Source: Elusimicrobia bacterium RIFOXYA2_FULL_47_53
GTDB lineage: Bacteria > Elusimicrobiota > Endomicrobiia > Endomicrobiales > XYA2-FULL-47-53
Length of the DNA stretch: 64,000 nucleotides
Assembly (NCBI GenBank): GCA_001800315.1
Contig: MGVE01000003.1
Location: forward strand, 1 to 64,000
Reading direction: 5' to 3'
In this document: one piece after another, positions 27,029-37,342 of the stretch
Layout: the number at the start of each line of letters is the position of its first letter
Position numbering within the stretch: position 1 is the first letter of the stretch
Notes under the pieces: model-generated
Databases searched by the model: none
The model's input: the letters and a program-made list of their open reading frames with translations, nothing else
What the model was told of the DNA's origin: nothing
Position numbers and translations under genes: made by a program

Positions 27029-28291
27029 ATGACAATTGTTGACAGCGCCAAAAAGAAAATAATAACACCGGAGATGGAACTGATCGCCTCTAAAGAAAAG
27101 GTGCCGGTGGATTTCATACTGACGGGCCTCGCGGACGGCACGATAGTTATACCTAAAAACGCGACCCGTTCCCTTAAAAAACTCGCGGCTGTGGGCGCCG
27201 GGCTTTGCACGAAAGTCAATGCCAATATAGGCACTTCTCCTGACCACATTTCCGTGGAGGAGGAAAGGGAAAAGCTCAAAAGCGCCGTTGACGCCGGCGC
27301 CGACGCGGTTATGGACCTTTCAACCGGCGGCGACATAAGAGGCATTAGAAAAATGATTTTGGCGGATTCGCCTATACCCGTGGGAACCGTGCCCATTTAT
27401 CAGACCGCCTGCGAAACCGTCATGGGCGGCAAGGAAATGACGGCTATGGCCCCGGAACACCTTTTCGCGACCATTGAAGAACAGGCGCAGGAAGGCGTGG
27501 ATTTTATGACGGTTCACTGCGGCATAAACCGCGAGACCGTGGGCGTTCTCAACAGGCACAAAAGGCTTGTGGGTGTGGTAAGCCGCGGCGGTTCTTTTTT
27601 AGTCAGATGGATAACCGCGACGGGACGAGAGAACCCGCTTTTTGAAAATTACGACAAACTTCTTGAGATAGCGAAAAAATATGATGTCACCTTGAGCCTC
27701 GGCGACGGGTTAAGGCCGGGTTGTCTTGCCGACGCCTCCGACGCGGCCCAGATAGCCGAGCTCTCCATACTCGGAGAGCTGGTGCTGCGCGCGAGACAGG
27801 CGGGCGTGCAGGTTATGATAGAGGGGCCCGGCCATGTGCCGCTTAACCAGATTGAGGCAAATGTGCTGCTTGCCAAGCGCCTCGCGCATAACGCGCCGAT
27901 TTATCTCCTGGGCCCTCTTGTGACCGATATAGCTGCCGGTTACGACCATATAACGGGTGCCATAGGCGGAGCTATAGCCGCTTCCGCGGGAGCCGATTTT
28001 CTCTGTTATGTTACCCCCGCAGAGCACCTGAGCCTGCCTTCGGTTGACGATGTTTACCAGGGGGTTATAGCAAGCCGCATAGCCGGCCATGCCGCCGATA
28101 TAGTTAAAAATGTTCCGGGCGCGAGGGAAAGAGACAACGAATTTTCAAAGTTCAGGAAGAAGCTGGACTGGGACGCCCAGGCCGGTCTGGCCTTAGACCC
28201 CGTCAGGTTTAAGGCGGTGCGCAGCGGCATAAAAACCAATGAAGACGGAGTCTGTACCATGTGCGGCCAGTTTTGCGCCATGAAGGATTAA
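27029..28291 (+). CDS. thiC: phosphomethylpyrimidine synthase
   Basis: Radical-SAM enzyme that turns AIR into HMP phosphate. 420 residues, the short form of the family. Conserved blocks [49 protein letters not shown], and [20 protein letters not shown]. The C-terminal [4Fe-4S] ligands are Cys409, Cys412 and Cys416 (C-x2-C-x3-C). No TPP riboswitch is visible before the thi genes, which are packed inside a larger operon. Confidence 0.96.
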   Translation: MTIVDSAKKKIITPEMELIASKEKVPVDFILTGLADGTIVIPKNATRSLKKLAAVGAGLCTKVNANIGTSPDHISVEEEREKLKSAVDAGADAVMDLSTGGDIRGIRKMILADSPIPVGTVPIYQTACETVMGGKEMTAMAPEHLFATIEEQAQEGVDFMTVHCGINRETVGVLNRHKRLVGVVSRGGSFLVRWITATGRENPLFENYDKLLEIAKKYDVTLSLGDGLRPGCLADASDAAQIAELSILGELVLRARQAGVQVMIEGPGHVPLNQIEANVLLAKRLAHNAPIYLLGPLVTDIAAGYDHITGAIGGAIAASAGADFLCYVTPAEHLSLPSVDDVYQGVIASRIAGHAADIVKNVPGARERDNEFSKFRKKLDWDAQAGLALDPVRFKAVRSGIKTNEDGVCTMCGQFCAMKD

Positions 28292-28293
28292 CT

Positions 28294-29235
28294 TTGAATA
28301 TTAGGCTGCTTAAAAAAATAAAAGTTATGGTTCCGGCGACAAGCGCCAATCTGGGCCCGGGTTTTGATGTCCTTGGCGTTTCGCTTAAGCTGTATAACGA
28401 AGTCGCCGTGGAATTATATTCAGCGGCGGTGGAAAACAATATTGAAATTTCCGGCGAGGGCGCCGCCACTCTTCCGAGAAACGAAAATAATGTCGTCTGG
28501 CGGTCCATGAAGGAAGTCTTCGCTTCAAGCGGCCCTTCTTTCAGGAATAAATTTACTTTTAAAAATTTTAAGATAAGGCTGATTAACAGGATACCGCTTG
28601 CTTCCGGCATGGGTTCAAGCGCCGCGGCAAGGCTCTGCGGAATACTCGCGGCCAACGAACTGACGGGCGCGAAACTTGACTGCGACGGACTGCTTTCCAT
28701 CGGCGTTAAACTTGAGGGCCATCCGGATAATATCGTGCCGGCTCTGCTCGGCGGGCTCTGCGTTTCGGCTATGGACGGCAAAAGAGCGAGGTTTGTAAAA
28801 CTGCCTGTTCCCGCGATGAAAGCGGTGGTCTGCAACCCGGATTTTGAGCTGGCTACCGAAAAGACAAGAAAGGTGCTGCCGCGTAAAGTTTCTCTTGAAA
28901 CGGCTATATTTAATTCGTCCCGGCTCGCCCTGCTGCTCTCGGCTTTTCAGCTAAGGCAGTACGGTTTGATTTCCTGCGCCATGCAGGACGCTCTGCATCA
29001 GCCTTTCAGAAAACATCTGATACCCGGCATGATGAGTGTTATTGACAGCGCTCTTTCGGCGGGAGCTTACGGAGCGGCGCTTTCCGGAGCGGGGCCTTCT
29101 ATAATAGCGCTTGTGCCGAAAACAAAGGCCGGCGCGATAGGCCTTGCCATGAAGAATAAGTGGAAAAAATATAAAGTATCAAGCAAGTTCTTCGCGCTGG
29201 ATTTTGAATCGCGCGGGGCGCTGGTTAAGCGTTGA
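28294..29235 (+). CDS. thrB: homoserine kinase
   Basis: GHMP-family kinase giving O-phosphohomoserine for threonine. 313 residues: VPATSANLGPGFDVLG, the ATP loop IPLASGMGSSAAA, EGHPDNIVPALLGG, and the C-terminal AYGAALSGAGPSI. TTG at 28294 follows AAGGA by six bases; longer upstream frames overlap thiC. Last gene of the aroB operon. Confidence 0.92.
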   Translation: MNIRLLKKIKVMVPATSANLGPGFDVLGVSLKLYNEVAVELYSAAVENNIEISGEGAATLPRNENNVVWRSMKEVFASSGPSFRNKFTFKNFKIRLINRIPLASGMGSSAAARLCGILAANELTGAKLDCDGLLSIGVKLEGHPDNIVPALLGGLCVSAMDGKRARFVKLPVPAMKAVVCNPDFELATEKTRKVLPRKVSLETAIFNSSRLALLLSAFQLRQYGLISCAMQDALHQPFRKHLIPGMMSVIDSALSAGAYGAALSGAGPSIIALVPKTKAGAIGLAMKNKWKKYKVSSKFFALDFESRGALVKR

Positions 29236-29245
29236 AAATAAAATA

Positions 29246-29442
29246 GAGTCAATTGAAAAAGCCTAAAAAATGTCCTGTCATTGCGATCTCCCGCAGGGAG
29301 AGAAGCAATCCCGTAGTTTCGTTGATGTCATTACGAGGCTGGTTTTGGTGTATGGCCGAAGCAATCATGATGTTAAGACGAGATTGCCGCGTCGTTTCAC
29401 TCCTCGCAAAGACAGATCAAGAGAGGTTTTTCAACTGGCTCC
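29246..29442. repeat. TIR palindromic element, copy 3
   Basis: Left end GAGTCAATTGAAAAAGCCT, right end AGGTTTTTCAACTGGCTCC, 197 bp overall, with the GCGATCTCCCGCAGGGAG/GAAGCAATC repeat and its inverted partner inside. Its right end lies 21 bases before the lysC start codon; the ribosome site is in that spacer. Confidence 0.75.
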
Positions 29443-29463
29443 AATAATGAGAGGGAAAAGAAA

Positions 29464-30696
29464 ATGGCTTTAGTTGTAATGAAGTTTGGCGGCTCTTCGG
29501 TCGCCGACGCGGAGAAAATAAAACGCGTGGCCGGAAGAGTGATATCAAAGCAGAAAGAAGGCAATAAAGTCGTGGTGGTCGTTTCCGCGCCCGGCGATAT
29601 GACCGATGACCTTATCACTATGGCCGAGGGCGTCACCGACGCTCCCCAGGACAGGGAAATGGATATGCTCCTAGCTACCGGCGAACAGGTTTCAATCGCG
29701 CTTCTTGCCATGGCGATAAGCCACATGGGCAAAAAGGCCATTTCTCTGACCGGCCCTCAGGCGGGCATTCACGCCGACAGCACTCACACCAAAGCGCGTA
29801 TAACTAAGATAGTCCCCACGAAAGTAAAAAATGAGCTTAAAAGGGGAAATATCGTTATCGTCGCCGGGTTCCAGGGACTTAACCCCATAGCCGATATTAC
29901 AACGCTGGGCCGCGGAGGTTCCGACCTTACCGCGGTGGCGCTCGCGGCGGCGCTTAAAGCCGATACCTGCGAAATCTACACCGATGTGGAAGGTGTTTAT
30001 ACGACCGATCCGAGGGTCGTAAGCGACGCGAGAAAAATTGAAATGATTTCCTACGATGAAATGCTTGAGATGGCCGGTTCGGGAGCTCAGGTGATGCAGG
30101 CCAGAAGCATAGAGGTCGGGAAGAAATACTCGGTGGATATTCATGTCCGTTCAACTTTCTCTCCCAAAGAGGGAACTATAATAACAAGCGAAGAAAAAAT
30201 ACACGCCAGGAGGCCGAAGATGGAAGATGTGGTCGTTTCAGCCGTGACTTTTGACAGAAATCAGGCAAAACTTTCTATTATTGATGTGGCGGACAAGCCC
30301 GGCACCGCGGCGAGGCTTTTCAAGGAACTGGCCAAGGTCGGAATTAATGTGGACATGATTATTCAGTCCGCGCCCCAGGACAAGGCCAACGATATTTCTA
30401 TAACCATAAACAAAGCGGACCTGAAAAAAGCTCTGCACGCCTTAAACAAGGTTAAACACGAGCTCAAGGCCTCGGATATAATCTACGACGACAATGTGGC
30501 GAAGGTTTCCGTGGTGGGCGTGGGGATGCGCAGCCATCCGGGCGTGGCCGCCAGGATGTTCGGCGTGCTTTCGGACGAGAGCATCAACATAGACATGATT
30601 TCAACCAGCGAGATAATAATTTCCTGCACGATAAAAAACTCGGAAGTTAATAAAGCGGTGGCGGCTTTGCATAAAGAATTCGGGCTTAACAAATAA
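29464..30696 (+). CDS. lysC: aspartate kinase
   Basis: First step of the aspartate family. 410 residues: KFGGSSVAD, VVVVSAPGDMTD, GRGGSDLTAVALAAAL, YTDVEGVYTTDPR, then two ACT domains (about 265-410), as expected for feedback-regulated monofunctional enzymes. Starts the branched-chain/threonine supply operon; preceded by a palindromic element. Confidence 0.96.
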   Translation: MALVVMKFGGSSVADAEKIKRVAGRVISKQKEGNKVVVVVSAPGDMTDDLITMAEGVTDAPQDREMDMLLATGEQVSIALLAMAISHMGKKAISLTGPQAGIHADSTHTKARITKIVPTKVKNELKRGNIVIVAGFQGLNPIADITTLGRGGSDLTAVALAAALKADTCEIYTDVEGVYTTDPRVVSDARKIEMISYDEMLEMAGSGAQVMQARSIEVGKKYSVDIHVRSTFSPKEGTIITSEEKIHARRPKMEDVVVSAVTFDRNQAKLSIIDVADKPGTAARLFKELAKVGINVDMIIQSAPQDKANDISITINKADLKKALHALNKVKHELKASDIIYDDNVAKVSVVGVGMRSHPGVAARMFGVLSDESINIDMISTSEIIISCTIKNSEVNKAVAALHKEFGLNK

Positions 30697-30713
30697 ACTC
30701 ATAAGAGAGTAAT

Positions 30714-32300
30714 ATGAAAAAAGTTAAATTGTTTGACACGACACTCAGGGACGGCTCGCAGGGCGCCGGCATTTCTTTTTCCGTTGACGATATGGTAAAG
30801 ATAGCCCGCGCGCTTGACGACCTCGGCATGCATTATGTGGAGGGCGGATGGCCCGGCTCAAACCCGAAGCACGAGCTTTTTTTCAAGGAAGCCGCGAAAA
30901 TAAAATTCAAGAACGCTAAAATCGTGGCCTTCGGTTCCACCAGGCGCAAAGATATCAGGGCCTCGGAAGACCCTAACTTAAAGGCGCTTGTCGCCTCTAA
31001 AGTCAAGGTGGCCTGCATTTTCGGTAAGAGCTGGGATCTGCATGTGGAGCACGCGCTGAGAACCTCGCTGGACGAAAACCTGAGAATGATCAAAGACAGC
31101 GTCGCCTTTTTAAAATCAAAGGGCATGGAAGTTATTTACGACGCTGAGCATTTCTTTGACGGATATAAGGCGAACCGGGATTACGCTATCGCGACGGTTA
31201 AAGCCGCGCGCGAAGCCGGAGCCGACAATATAACCTTCTGCGAGACAAACGGCGGGATGCTGCCGGGCGATGTCCGCGAAATAGTGGGCGCCGCGGGAAG
31301 AGAGCTTGAGGGTATTGAGTTGGGTATTCACGCTCATAACGATTCCGACTGCGCCGTCGCGAATTCAATAGTGGCCGTCGTGGAAGGTTGTTCTCTGGTG
31401 CAGGGAACAATAAACGGACTTGGCGAACGCTGCGGAAACGCGAACTTGTGTTCAATAGCTCCTGCGCTTTCGCTTAAGCTCGGTTATGAATGCCTGCCCG
31501 CAAAGAAGCTGGTTGAACTCACCGAGGTATCAAGATATGTTGATGAGATAGCCAACATAGTGGCCAACGAGAGGCAGCCTTATGTGGGAAGAAACGCCTT
31601 CGCCCACAAAGCCGGCGTGCATGTTTCGGCCCTGGCGCGCCACGCTTCCACCTACGAGCATTTAAATCCAGCCCTGGTCGGCAATGAAAGAAGAATTCTT
31701 ATCAGCGAGCTTTCCGGCAGAAGCAATATTTCTTTTAAGTTTAAAGAGCTTTCCCTGGACCTTGAAAAGGATCCCAAGGCGGCCAATAAGATAATAAATG
31801 TCATAAAAGAATACGAACACAAGGGCTATCAGTTTGAAGATGCCGACGGCTCGTTTACTCTGCTCACGAGCAAGGCTCTTGGAATGTATAAACCTTTTTT
31901 TGAGCTCAAGTCTTTCAGGGTCAGCGTTGAGAAAAACGCCAAGGGAGACATGGTTTCAGAGGCTACCATAAAACTTACCGTCAACGGCAAAGAAGAGCAC
32001 ACGGTCGCGGAGGGTGACGGCCCGGTCAACGCGCTGGACAATTCTTTAAGAAAGGCGCTTGAGAAGTTCTATCCCGAAATAAGGGAAATTTCTCTCAGTG
32101 ACTTTAAGGTCAGAGTTATAAATGCCGGCGCAGGAACTGCCGCCAAGGTGCGGGCTTTAATAGAATCAAAAGACAAAAATTCCATCTGGGGAACGATAGG
32201 CGTTTCGGAAAATATTATTGACGCATCGTGGAAGGCGCTCGTGGACGCGTTTGAATACAAACTGCTTGTCAATGAGATCGGAAAAAGAAAGAAAAATTAA
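30714..32300 (+). CDS. cimA: citramalate synthase
   Basis: Condenses pyruvate and acetyl-CoA to (R)-citramalate, a threonine-independent start of isoleucine synthesis. 528 residues: LFDTTLRDGSQGAGISFS, EGGWPGSNPK, GIHAHNDSDCAVANSI, GTINGLGERCGNANL, plus the C-terminal LeuA allosteric domain. The GGWPGSNPK signature and length favour CimA over LeuA. The neighbours ilvD, ilvB, ilvN and ilvC complete the route. Confidence 0.92.
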   Translation: MKKVKLFDTTLRDGSQGAGISFSVDDMVKIARALDDLGMHYVEGGWPGSNPKHELFFKEAAKIKFKNAKIVAFGSTRRKDIRASEDPNLKALVASKVKVACIFGKSWDLHVEHALRTSLDENLRMIKDSVAFLKSKGMEVIYDAEHFFDGYKANRDYAIATVKAAREAGADNITFCETNGGMLPGDVREIVGAAGRELEGIELGIHAHNDSDCAVANSIVAVVEGCSLVQGTINGLGERCGNANLCSIAPALSLKLGYECLPAKKLVELTEVSRYVDEIANIVANERQPYVGRNAFAHKAGVHVSALARHASTYEHLNPALVGNERRILISELSGRSNISFKFKELSLDLEKDPKAANKIINVIKEYEHKGYQFEDADGSFTLLTSKALGMYKPFFELKSFRVSVEKNAKGDMVSEATIKLTVNGKEEHTVAEGDGPVNALDNSLRKALEKFYPEIREISLSDFKVRVINAGAGTAAKVRALIESKDKNSIWGTIGVSENIIDASWKALVDAFEYKLLVNEIGKRKKN

Positions 32301-32351
32301 CGGCAGCGCGCCGCGTACCGCGGCGTCAGCCAAAAAAAGGCAGGAGGAAAA

Positions 32352-34001
32352 ATGCGCAGCAATGAGATCAAGAAGGGCGCGGTAAGAGCTCCGAATCGTT
32401 GTCTTGTTTATGCAACAGGTGTCAGTTCTCATGATATGGGCAAACCTTTCATAGGTATCGCCTCCTCGTTTACCGATCTTGTGCCCGGACACATAGGCAT
32501 GCGCGATCTTGAGAGATTCGCCGAGCGCGGTATAGCCGCCGGCGGCGGAGTCCCGTTTATTTTTGGGCTTCCGGCCATCTGCGACGGAATATCCATGGGC
32601 CACTCCGGAATGCATTTTTCGCTTCCTTCAAGAGAACTCATAGCCGATTCAATTGAATGCGTCACCAGGGCTCATTGCCTTGACGGCCTTATTCTTCTTA
32701 CCAACTGCGATAAAATCACCCCGGGCATGCTTATGGCCGCGGCCAGGCTCAATATTCCGGCGATAGTAGTCACAGCCGGGCCCATGATGACCGGCACTTA
32801 TAAAAATAAAAGGCGTTCGCTGGTCAGGGACAGCTTTGAAGCTGTCGGCCAGTTTGAGGCCGGCAAAATGGACGAAGAAGAGCTGACGGCGCTGGAGATG
32901 TCGGCCTGCCCCGGAGCCGGTTCCTGCCAGGGGCTTTACACAGCCAACACAATGGCCTGTCTGACCGAAGCCATGGGAATGTCGCTGCCGGGCTGCGGAA
33001 CGGCGCTCGCGGTTTCAGCGAAAAAACGCCGCATCGCCTACGAGTCCGGAATAAGAGTCGTTGAACTCGTAAAACAGAATATTGTTTCAAGAAGGATAAT
33101 GACCCCGAACGCTTTCAGAAACGCGATAGTGGCGGATATGGCGCTCGGCGGTTCCACGAATACCATTCTTCATCTGCCGGCGATAGCCAATGAAGCCGGA
33201 ATAAAGCTTCCGCTTGAGTTGTTTGACGAGATATCCAAAATCGTGCCTCATATCGCGTCGCTTGAGCCCGCCGGAGACCACTATATGGAAGATCTGGATC
33301 GCGCGGGCGGAGTGCCTGCCGTGCTTTCGGTACTTCAGAAAAAACTGCAGTCCTCCATGACTGTCAGCGGAAGAAATATTCTTGAGATCGCCAAAGAGAG
33401 TGAAGTGCTTGATAAAGAAGTAATACATTCATCCAAGCCCTATCATGCTGAAGGCGGCATAGCGATATTGAAGGGAAATATCGCGCCGCTCGGCTGCGTG
33501 GTCAAACAGGCCGCGGTAAAAGACAAAATGAAAGTTTTCTCGGGCCCGGCGCGGGTATTTGATTCCGAAGAGGCCGCGATGGAAGCGATTTTAAAGAAGA
33601 AGATAAAGAAGGGCGAAGTCATAGTGATAAGATACGAAGGCCCCAGAGGCGGTCCGGGTATGAGAGAGATGCTTTCTCCTACCAGCGCCCTTCAGGGAAT
33701 GGGCCTTTCGGATTCGGTGGCCCTGCTTACCGACGGTAGATTCTCGGGCGGAACGCGCGGGCCCTGCATTGGCCACATTTCCCCGGAAGCGGCCGAAGGC
33801 GGGCCGATAGCCGCGCTTAAAGACGGCGATATTATCATGATTGACATCCCGAAACGCCAGCTGAATGTGCGCCTCACCGAGACGGATATCAATGTCAGGC
33901 TCGCGAAGTGGAGCGCCCCTGCCAATAAGTTCAAATTCGGTTACCTGAGCCGCTATCCGAGGATGGTGGGTTCGGCCAGCACGGGCGCGGTTTTAAAATA
34001 A
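32352..34001 (+). CDS. ilvD: dihydroxy-acid dehydratase
   Basis: Fe-S dehydratase making 2-keto acids of valine and isoleucine. 549 residues, with cysteine ligand contexts [12 protein letters not shown] and [16 protein letters not shown], plus [19 protein letters not shown]. Strong AGGAGG site. Confidence 0.96.
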   Translation: MRSNEIKKGAVRAPNRCLVYATGVSSHDMGKPFIGIASSFTDLVPGHIGMRDLERFAERGIAAGGGVPFIFGLPAICDGISMGHSGMHFSLPSRELIADSIECVTRAHCLDGLILLTNCDKITPGMLMAAARLNIPAIVVTAGPMMTGTYKNKRRSLVRDSFEAVGQFEAGKMDEEELTALEMSACPGAGSCQGLYTANTMACLTEAMGMSLPGCGTALAVSAKKRRIAYESGIRVVELVKQNIVSRRIMTPNAFRNAIVADMALGGSTNTILHLPAIANEAGIKLPLELFDEISKIVPHIASLEPAGDHYMEDLDRAGGVPAVLSVLQKKLQSSMTVSGRNILEIAKESEVLDKEVIHSSKPYHAEGGIAILKGNIAPLGCVVKQAAVKDKMKVFSGPARVFDSEEAAMEAILKKKIKKGEVIVIRYEGPRGGPGMREMLSPTSALQGMGLSDSVALLTDGRFSGGTRGPCIGHISPEAAEGGPIAALKDGDIIMIDIPKRQLNVRLTETDINVRLAKWSAPANKFKFGYLSRYPRMVGSASTGAVLK

Positions 34002-34020
34002 GCCGGAGGAAATATTAAAT

Positions 34021-35748
34021 ATGATTAAAACAGGTTCTGAAATATTTGTTGAATGCCTTCTCAGGGAAAATGTTGATATTCTTTACGGCATTCCCGGGGG
34101 ACAGCTGATTCCGATTTTTGACAAAATATACGGTTCTCAGCTTAAGCTCATACTTACCCGCCACGAGCAGGGCGCGGCGCACATGGCCGACGGTTATGCC
34201 CGTTCAACGGGAAAAACGGGCGTCTGTATCGCCACTTCCGGCCCCGGCGCCACAAACCTTGTCACCGGACTGGCAAACGCCTATCTGGACTCTATCCCCA
34301 TGGTCGCTTTCACGGGGCAGGTTCCCACGACCCTTATTGGCAACGATGCTTTCCAGGAAGCAGACATTACGGGTATCACCAGGCCGGTTACGAAACATAA
34401 CTATCTGGTTAAAGATGTAAAAGACCTCGCCACCGTCATAAGAGAGGCGTTCTACATTGCTTCAACCGGCAGGCCGGGCCCGGTTCTTGTTGACATCCCC
34501 GCCGATGTTCAGAGGGCCTCAACGGAATTTATATGGCCGGAGAAAGTCAGTATCCGTTCCTACAGGCCAAACTACGAAGGGCACCCGGGGCAGATTAAAA
34601 AAGCCGCCGAACTCATAAATTCAAGCAAAAGGCCGGTGCTTTATGTCGGAGGAGGAGTTATTACTTCCGAGTCGTCCGCGGAAGTAATCGCGCTCGCCAA
34701 AAAAGCCGAGATACCGGTTACTACCACGCTTCTTGCCATAGGCGCCTTTCCGCCGGATTCGGAGCTTTGTCTCGGAATGCCGGGCATGCACGGAACCTAT
34801 TTTGCCAACCACGCCATACAGAATTCCGACCTTCTTATAGCGGTCGGCTCGCGGTTTGACGACCGCGTCACCGGTAAGGTTTCGGCTTTCGCGCCTCACG
34901 CCAGGATAATTCACATTGACATTGACCCGACCTCAATCTCCAAGAATGTGGTGGTTGATGTCCCGGTCGTGGGAGACGCTAAAAGCATTCTTCTGGAGCT
35001 GAATAAGGAAATAAAAAAATCTTCGCACGGCGAATGGATAAGCCAGATAAATAAATGGAAGAAGGCGCACCCTATAACATATCAGAAAGACGCGAAACTG
35101 CGCCCTCAGTATGTTATTGAAGCTATTGACGAGCTGACAAAGGGCGAGGCCATAGTCGTAACCGAGGTCGGCCAGCACCAGATGTGGGCCGCGCAGTTCT
35201 ATAAAGCGAAAAAACCGAGGACCTTTTTAAGTTCAGGCGGGCTTGGCACCATGGGCTTCGGCCTGCCTGCCGCGATAGGCGCCAAGATGGCCAATCCGGA
35301 CAAGATCGTCGTTGATATTTCGGGCGACGGCTCATTTCAGATGAATGTGCAGGAGCTCGCGACCGCTGTCTTAAATAAGGTTAATATAAAAGTCGCCATA
35401 CTCAACAACCAGTACCTGGGCATGGTCAGGCAGTGGCAGGAGATGTTTTACGGCAAGCGCTATTCCGCCACCTGCCTTCACAGGGTGCCTTCGTGCCCGG
35501 AGAAATGCTCTAAGCCCGGCACGAAGTTATGCCCGGCTTACACGCCGGACTTCGTTAAACTTGCCGAGGCCTACGGAGCGGTCGGCATAAGAATATCTAC
35601 TAAAAAAGATGTGGTTCCGGCGCTCAAAAAAGCGCTTGCCGTCAACAAGCCGGTCATACTTGAGTTTATGGTTGAACAGGAAGAAAATGTTCTTCCCATG
35701 GTTCCGGCAGGCGCGGCTCTTGACGAAATTATAACTAACCTGGCTTAA
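34021..35748 (+). CDS. ilvB: acetolactate synthase large subunit
   Basis: ThDP enzyme forming acetolactate/acetohydroxybutyrate. 575 residues: YGIPGGQLIPIFD, RHEQGAAHMADGYAR (catalytic Glu), TSGPGATNL, GDGSFQMNVQELATA with NNQYLGMVRQWQEM. Near the end there is an insertion of about 25 residues with four cysteines (485, 492, 496, 504) between FYGKRYS and YTPDFVKLAEAYG that is absent from the E. coli enzymes. Confidence 0.95.
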   Translation: MIKTGSEIFVECLLRENVDILYGIPGGQLIPIFDKIYGSQLKLILTRHEQGAAHMADGYARSTGKTGVCIATSGPGATNLVTGLANAYLDSIPMVAFTGQVPTTLIGNDAFQEADITGITRPVTKHNYLVKDVKDLATVIREAFYIASTGRPGPVLVDIPADVQRASTEFIWPEKVSIRSYRPNYEGHPGQIKKAAELINSSKRPVLYVGGGVITSESSAEVIALAKKAEIPVTTTLLAIGAFPPDSELCLGMPGMHGTYFANHAIQNSDLLIAVGSRFDDRVTGKVSAFAPHARIIHIDIDPTSISKNVVVDVPVVGDAKSILLELNKEIKKSSHGEWISQINKWKKAHPITYQKDAKLRPQYVIEAIDELTKGEAIVVTEVGQHQMWAAQFYKAKKPRTFLSSGGLGTMGFGLPAAIGAKMANPDKIVVDISGDGSFQMNVQELATAVLNKVNIKVAILNNQYLGMVRQWQEMFYGKRYSATCLHRVPSCPEKCSKPGTKLCPAYTPDFVKLAEAYGAVGIRISTKKDVVPALKKALAVNKPVILEFMVEQEENVLPMVPAGAALDEIITNLA

Positions 35749-35791
35749 CAAAATAATCGTCCGCCGCATATTTTCGGCGGGGAGGTAATTA

Positions 35792-36271
35792 ATGAGGCAC
35801 ACAATTTCGGCGCTTGTTGAAAATAAGTTTGGAGTTCTTGCCAGAATATCCACGCTTTTCGCGGCGAGAGGTTTTAATATTGATTCTCTTTCGGTGGGCG
35901 AGACGGAAGACCCGGATGTTTCCCGCATGACGATAGTCGTGCGCGGCGACGACAGGATACTTGAGCAGGTGGAAAAACAGCTCAACAAGCTTGTGGATGT
36001 TATAAAGGTAATAGACTTTAAGGGAACGGCTCATCTTGAGCGCGACCTCGTGCTTGTGAAAGTCAAGGCCGATAAAACAACTCGTTCCGAGATACTTCAG
36101 ATAGTTGATATCTTCAGGGCCAAAATAGTGGATGTGGCCGCGGATTCGCTGATTGTGGAAATTACCGGCGATGTAAATAAAATAGAGGCTATTCTTCTTC
36201 TGCTTAAGCCTTTTGGAATAAAAGAAATGTGCCGCACGGGCATCATAGCCCTGGCGCGCGGTTTGAAATAA
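35792..36271 (+). CDS. ilvN: acetolactate synthase small (regulatory) subunit
   Basis: 159 residues: N-terminal ACT domain ([31 protein letters not shown]) that binds valine, and the C-terminal ALS_ss domain. Pairs with the large subunit immediately upstream. GGGGAGG site. Confidence 0.95.
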   Translation: MRHTISALVENKFGVLARISTLFAARGFNIDSLSVGETEDPDVSRMTIVVRGDDRILEQVEKQLNKLVDVIKVIDFKGTAHLERDLVLVKVKADKTTRSEILQIVDIFRAKIVDVAADSLIVEITGDVNKIEAILLLLKPFGIKEMCRTGIIALARGLK

Positions 36272-36324
36272 AAAGAGTTTCCGTCCGGCTAACCCGGATG
36301 AAACAACAAACGGAGGTAAATACA

Positions 36325-37323
36325 ATGGCTGCGAAGATGTATTACGACAAAGACGCGGATTTGAAAGTGCTTAAGGGTAAAAAGATCGCCGTGATAGGTT
36401 ACGGAAGCCAGGGCCATGCCCAGGCTCAGAACCTCAGGGATTCAGGTCTGACCGTAGCGGTCGCCGAGAAAGAAGGTTCGGACAATTATAAGAAAGCCGT
36501 CGCCGACGGATTTAAGCCTACCACCGCCGCCGAGGCAGTAAAAGGCGCGGACTTCATACAGATGCTTGCTCCGGACGAACTCCAGAAAATGATCTGGGAA
36601 AAAGAAATTAAGCCGAACATAAAAAAAGGCGCTACGCTCTCGTTTTCTCACGGATTTAACATCCGTTTCAGCCAGATAGAGCCTCAGAAAGATATAAATG
36701 TCGTCATGATCGCCCCCAAGGGCCCCGGACACCTTGTAAGAAGGCAGTACACGGAAGGCAAGGGAGTTCCCAACCTTATAGCCGTTGAGCAGGACGCGAC
36801 GGGAACAGCGAAAAAGATAGCTCTTGCCTATTCCAAAGGCATAGGCGGAACAAGAGCGGGCGTAATTGAAACGACTTTCTCGGAAGAGACCGAAACCGAT
36901 CTTTTCGGCGAGCAGGTTGTGCTTTGCGGCGGCCTTGTGGAGCTGGTTAACGCCGGTTTTGAAACTCTTGTGGAAGCCGGTTACCAGCCCGAGATAGCGT
37001 ATTTTGAATGTCTTCATGAGCTCAAGCTCATAATTGACATGATTTACGAAGACGGTATATCCTGGATGAACTATTCCATTTCCGATACCGCCGAATACGG
37101 CGAGTATTCAGTCGGGAAGAGAATAATCAACGGCGAGACCAGAAAAGAGATGAAGAAAGTTCTCTCGGAGATCAAGTCCGGCGAGTTCGCCAGGGAATGG
37201 CTGCTTGAGAATCAGCTCGGCAGGCCGGTTTTCAAACAGGCGAGAAAGGACTGTTCCAACCTTCAGATTGAGCAGGTCGGAAAGAAACTTCGCTCAATGA
37301 TGTCCTGGCTCAAAAAGAAATAA
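36325..37323 (+). CDS. ilvC: ketol-acid reductoisomerase
   Basis: Isomerises and reduces acetolactate. 332 residues, class [53 protein letters not shown], with metal-binding Glu/Asp in [17 protein letters not shown] at 36325 follows CGGAGG; an in-frame ATG at 36298 would add nine residues. Confidence 0.96.
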   Translation: MAAKMYYDKDADLKVLKGKKIAVIGYGSQGHAQAQNLRDSGLTVAVAEKEGSDNYKKAVADGFKPTTAAEAVKGADFIQMLAPDELQKMIWEKEIKPNIKKGATLSFSHGFNIRFSQIEPQKDINVVMIAPKGPGHLVRRQYTEGKGVPNLIAVEQDATGTAKKIALAYSKGIGGTRAGVIETTFSEETETDLFGEQVVLCGGLVELVNAGFETLVEAGYQPEIAYFECLHELKLIIDMIYEDGISWMNYSISDTAEYGEYSVGKRIINGETRKEMKKVLSEIKSGEFAREWLLENQLGRPVFKQARKDCSNLQIEQVGKKLRSMMSWLKKK

Positions 37324-37342
37324 ACGGGGAAATATAAAATAA

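Noticed and set aside
25529-27060. TPP riboswitch before the thiamine genes
   Set aside because: The genes overlap or abut, leaving no space for an aptamer, and no conserved THI-box bases were seen.
29236-30714. Lysine riboswitch or T-box ahead of lysC/cimA
   Set aside because: The upstream region is a palindromic repeat without aptamer or T-box motifs.
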